DNA of 7,636 nucleotides from Pseudomonadota bacterium (GTDB taxonomy: Bacteria > Myxococcota > Myxococcia > Myxococcales > Myxococcaceae), in assembly GCA_023424585.1 (NCBI GenBank), contig JAFADT010000330.1, positions 1 to 7,636 on the forward strand, read 5' to 3'. The translations under genes and the position numbers were made by a program. Under the pieces are notes generated by a model. The model saw nothing but the letters and a program-made list of their open reading frames with translations, was not told the origin of the DNA and searched no databases. Shown here piece after piece: positions 5,884-7,636 of the stretch (the first letter of the stretch is position 1; the number at the start of each line of letters is the position of its first letter).

Positions 5884-6632
5884 GCGAGCCGGTGAAGGTG
5901 CTGGGCGAGCGGCGCGCGTTCGAGCCGCTCCTGTCGGTGGAGGGCATCCAGGTCCGCTACGGCGCCATCCAGGCGCTGCGGGGCGTGTCCCTCACGGTGG
6001 GCAAGGGCGAGATGGTGGCCCTCATCGGCGCCAACGGCGCGGGCAAGACGAGCACCCTGCGCGCGGTGAGCGGCATGCTCAAGCCCACCGCGGGGCGCAT
6101 CACGCTGGCGGGGCAGGACATCACCGGCCTGAAGGCGCACCAGCTGGTGCCGCGCGGCATGGCGCACGCGCCGGAGGGGCGGGGCATCTTCCCCAACCTC
6201 ACCGTGTACGAGAACCTGGAGCTGGGCGCGTACCTGCGCAAGGACACCGCCCAGGTGCGCCAGGACATGGACAAGGGCTTCGGCCTGTTCCCGGTGCTGC
6301 GGGAGCGTCAGAAGCAGCTGGCGGGCACGCTGTCCGGGGGCGAGCAGCAGATGCTGGCCATCGCCCGGGCGCTCTTGAGCAAGCCGCAGCTGCTGCTGCT
6401 GGACGAGCCGTCCCTGGGCCTGGCGCCGCAGGTGACGGAGACCATCTTCCGCACGCTGCGCGAGGTGAACGCCACCGGCGTCAGCGTGCTGCTGGTGGAG
6501 CAGAACGCGCACCTGGCGCTCAACGCCGCCCACTACGGCTACGTGCTGGAGACGGGCGAGGTGGTGATGGCCGGCCCCGGCAAGGCGCTCCTGGAGAGCG
6601 CCGAGGTGCGGCGCGCGTACCTGGGCGAGTAG
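5880..6632 (+). CDS. livF: Branched-chain amino acid ABC transporter ATP-binding protein LivF
   Basis: LivF is the partner ATPase of LivG. The 250 residues carry Walker A GANGAGKTS (50-58), the family motif PEGRGIFPNLTVYENLELGAY, the canonical signature LSGGEQQMLAIARAL (151-165), and Walker B LLLLDEPSLGLAP with Asp175-Glu176. The switch-histidine position reads VEQN (Gln208); loss of the His here is usual in LivF, so it is not a defect. The GTG start overlaps the livG stop (GTGA) and gives residues 1-16 ahead of the conserved domain, slightly longer than many homologues. It is the last gene of the operon; two GC-rich hairpins follow from 6673. Confidence 0.95.
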   Translation: MSEPVKVLGERRAFEPLLSVEGIQVRYGAIQALRGVSLTVGKGEMVALIGANGAGKTSTLRAVSGMLKPTAGRITLAGQDITGLKAHQLVPRGMAHAPEGRGIFPNLTVYENLELGAYLRKDTAQVRQDMDKGFGLFPVLRERQKQLAGTLSGGEQQMLAIARALLSKPQLLLLDEPSLGLAPQVTETIFRTLREVNATGVSVLLVEQNAHLALNAAHYGYVLETGEVVMAGPGKALLESAEVRRAYLGE

Positions 6633-6672
6633 CCTCCGCGCGCCGCCCTTCCGGCCCCGGTGCGCGGTGTCC

Positions 6673-6694
6673 GCCCCCGGACGCTTCCGGGGGC
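6673..6694. terminator. Hairpin after the liv operon
   Basis: GCCCCCGGA (6673-6681) and TCCGGGGGC (6686-6694) form a perfect 9-bp stem with a 4-base loop, 40 bases after the livF stop. There is no T-run, as is common for GC-rich bacteria; it may protect the mRNA end or aid termination. Confidence 0.5.
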
Positions 6695-6696
6695 CG

Positions 6697-6722
6697 CGCG
6701 GGGGCAAGTTCCTCGCCCCGCG
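6697..6722. terminator. Second GC-rich hairpin after the liv operon
   Basis: CGCGGGG (6697-6703) pairs with CCCCGCG (6716-6722) across a 12-base loop, directly behind the first hairpin. It may reinforce termination, but it lacks a T-run. Confidence 0.35.
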
Positions 6723-6800
6723 TCGAAACTCGGGTAGTCAGCGGCGGAGGACTTCGTCTACCGTCCGACAAGTCAGTCTGTTTTCTTCCACTTCCCTCTC

Positions 6801-6806
6801 AGGAAG
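6801..6806 (+). promoter_or_regulatory. Ribosome binding site deciding the lipoprotein start
   Basis: AGGAAG lies 7 bases before ATG 6814. The upstream in-frame ATG at 6667 sits in the post-operon hairpin region and would bury the signal peptide, so 6814 is preferred. Confidence 0.65.
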
Positions 6807-6813
6807 CGTGCCC

Positions 6814-7572
6814 ATGCGTCCGTTGTCCCGCCTCCTCCTCGCCTCGCTCACCACGCTCGCGCTCATCGCCGGCGCTTGCGCCAATCAGCAGAAGACCGAC
6901 GGCTCCACGTCGGGCGGCCCCCAGGCCACCTCCACCATCGAGGACGTGCCCAACGAGCCCGTGCCGGGCGAGCAGGGCACCGCCGAGGCTCCGGCCCCGG
7001 CCTTCAAGCCCTACGAGGCGACGGAAGGCTTCACCATCGGCATGCCGACGGAGCCCCAGGTGGAGCGCAAGCAGGTTCCGCTGGGCGCCAACACGGTGAA
7101 CACCGCGGCGTTCTCCTCGCGCACCGAGGACGGCACCATCTACTCCATCAGCACCGCGGACTACCCGGAGCGCCTGGTGGCGAGCCGTCCCCCGGAGGCC
7201 CTGCTGAACGAGGGCAAGGACGGCCTGGTCAAGCAGGTCCAGGGCACCATCAAGGAAGAGGCGGACATCACCCTGGATGGCTACCCCGGCAAGTCCTACA
7301 CGGTCAGCTCGCCCGTGGTCGGCGAGGTGAAGGCGCGCAACTTCCTGGTGGGCCCGCGCCTCTACACGCTGCTGGTCATCTACAACCCCAACCACCCCAA
7401 CACGACGGCGGACACGTTCCTCACCTCGCTGAAGCTGGTGAACCCGCCCCCGGCCATCACCACGGCCACGCCGGACGCTGGCGCGGCCGCGGGCACCGTC
7501 GAGGCCGCGGACGCGGGCACGGGCTCCGACGCGGGCACCCCCGCCCCCACGCGCCGCCGCAAGGCGAAGTAG
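6814..7572 (+). CDS. Putative lipoprotein of unknown function with Asp-Ala-Gly tail
   Basis: This 252-residue protein starts with a lipoprotein signal (MRPLSRLLLASLTTLALIAGA) cut before Cys22; the lipobox is A-G-A-C. The +2 residue is Ala, so transport to the outer membrane is expected by the E. coli rule. Residues 23-70 are a Pro/Glu/Ala-rich tether. Residues 71-209 look like one compact domain: FTIGMPTEP (73-81), YSISTADYPE (110-119), a helix with GKDGLVKQVQG (134-144), ITLDGYPGKSY (152-162), VKARNFLVGPRLYTLLVIY (172-190), and FLTSLKL (202-208). This pattern, a short antiparallel domain with G-Y-P-G and a L-V-G-x-R-L-Y strand, occurs in many uncharacterised secreted bacterial proteins as I remember them; no function is assigned. 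Residues 210-252 are low-complexity with three DAG units and end in the basic RRRKAK. It is 181 bases from livF, behind two hairpins, so it is probably transcribed separately. Confidence 0.8.
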   Translation: MRPLSRLLLASLTTLALIAGACANQQKTDGSTSGGPQATSTIEDVPNEPVPGEQGTAEAPAPAFKPYEATEGFTIGMPTEPQVERKQVPLGANTVNTAAFSSRTEDGTIYSISTADYPERLVASRPPEALLNEGKDGLVKQVQGTIKEEADITLDGYPGKSYTVSSPVVGEVKARNFLVGPRLYTLLVIYNPNHPNTTADTFLTSLKLVNPPPAITTATPDAGAAAGTVEAADAGTGSDAGTPAPTRRRKAK

Positions 7573-7586
7573 TCGCAGCGCGCTGA

Positions 7587-7619
7587 CGCGACGCTCCCGC
7601 GAGTCCCGGGAGCGTCGCG
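7587..7619. terminator. Perfect 13-bp hairpin after the lipoprotein gene
   Basis: CGCGACGCTCCCG (7587-7599) and CGGGAGCGTCGCG (7607-7619) pair perfectly with a 7-base loop, 14 bases after the stop codon. Position and stability fit a transcription terminator, though no T-run follows within the window. Because it is symmetric it could serve both strands if a convergent gene lies beyond the end. Confidence 0.6.
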
Positions 7620-7636
7620 CGGCGTGGATGTGTTCA

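Noticed and set aside
1..7636. CRISPR arrays, tRNA or rRNA genes, insertion sequences, phage genes, toxin-antitoxin pairs or defence systems
   Set aside because: I saw no spaced direct repeats, tRNA-like cloverleaf, transposase motif or terminal repeats. The base composition is uniform, with no sign of recent transfer.

Overview
The window is very GC-rich (G or C in almost every third codon position), uses strong GGAGG-type ribosome binding sites, and encodes lipoproteins with Asp-Ala-Gly-rich tails. Together these suggest a myxobacterium (Myxococcota, for example Myxococcus or Corallococcus). This is inference from style and protein similarity as I remember it; no search was run.

Layout. 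Positions 27-905 (minus strand) encode a 292-residue protein with an N-terminal PRC-barrel-like/DUF2171-type segment and a C-terminal YsnF/DUF2382 stress-type domain. A gene-free divergent region (906-1265) follows, holding several hairpins. Next comes a small plus-strand gene (1266-1610) for an unrecognised single-span membrane protein. After a recognisable housekeeping-type promoter (1699-1727) lies a complete five-gene branched-chain amino acid (HAAT/Liv family) ABC transporter operon: a lipoprotein substrate-binding protein (1770-2981), livH (3000-3920), livM (3920-4996), livG (4993-5883) and livF (5880-6632). Two GC-rich hairpins (6673-6722) follow the operon. The last gene (6814-7572) is a separately placed lipoprotein of unknown function, followed by a perfect 13-bp hairpin (7587-7619).

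How the genes work together. The binding protein captures the substrate outside the inner membrane, LivH and LivM form the channel, and LivG and LivF are the two ATPases. The last four genes overlap by 1, 4 and 4 bases, so they are probably translated in a coupled way. The first gene and the last lipoprotein have no visible functional link to the transporter.

Assessment. The core is a textbook transporter operon and I see no new system. The points most worth checking are an inverted repeat placed exactly in the -35/-10 spacer of the liv promoter, the lipoprotein form of the binding protein, the unassigned small membrane protein, and the structured leader of the stress-type gene.
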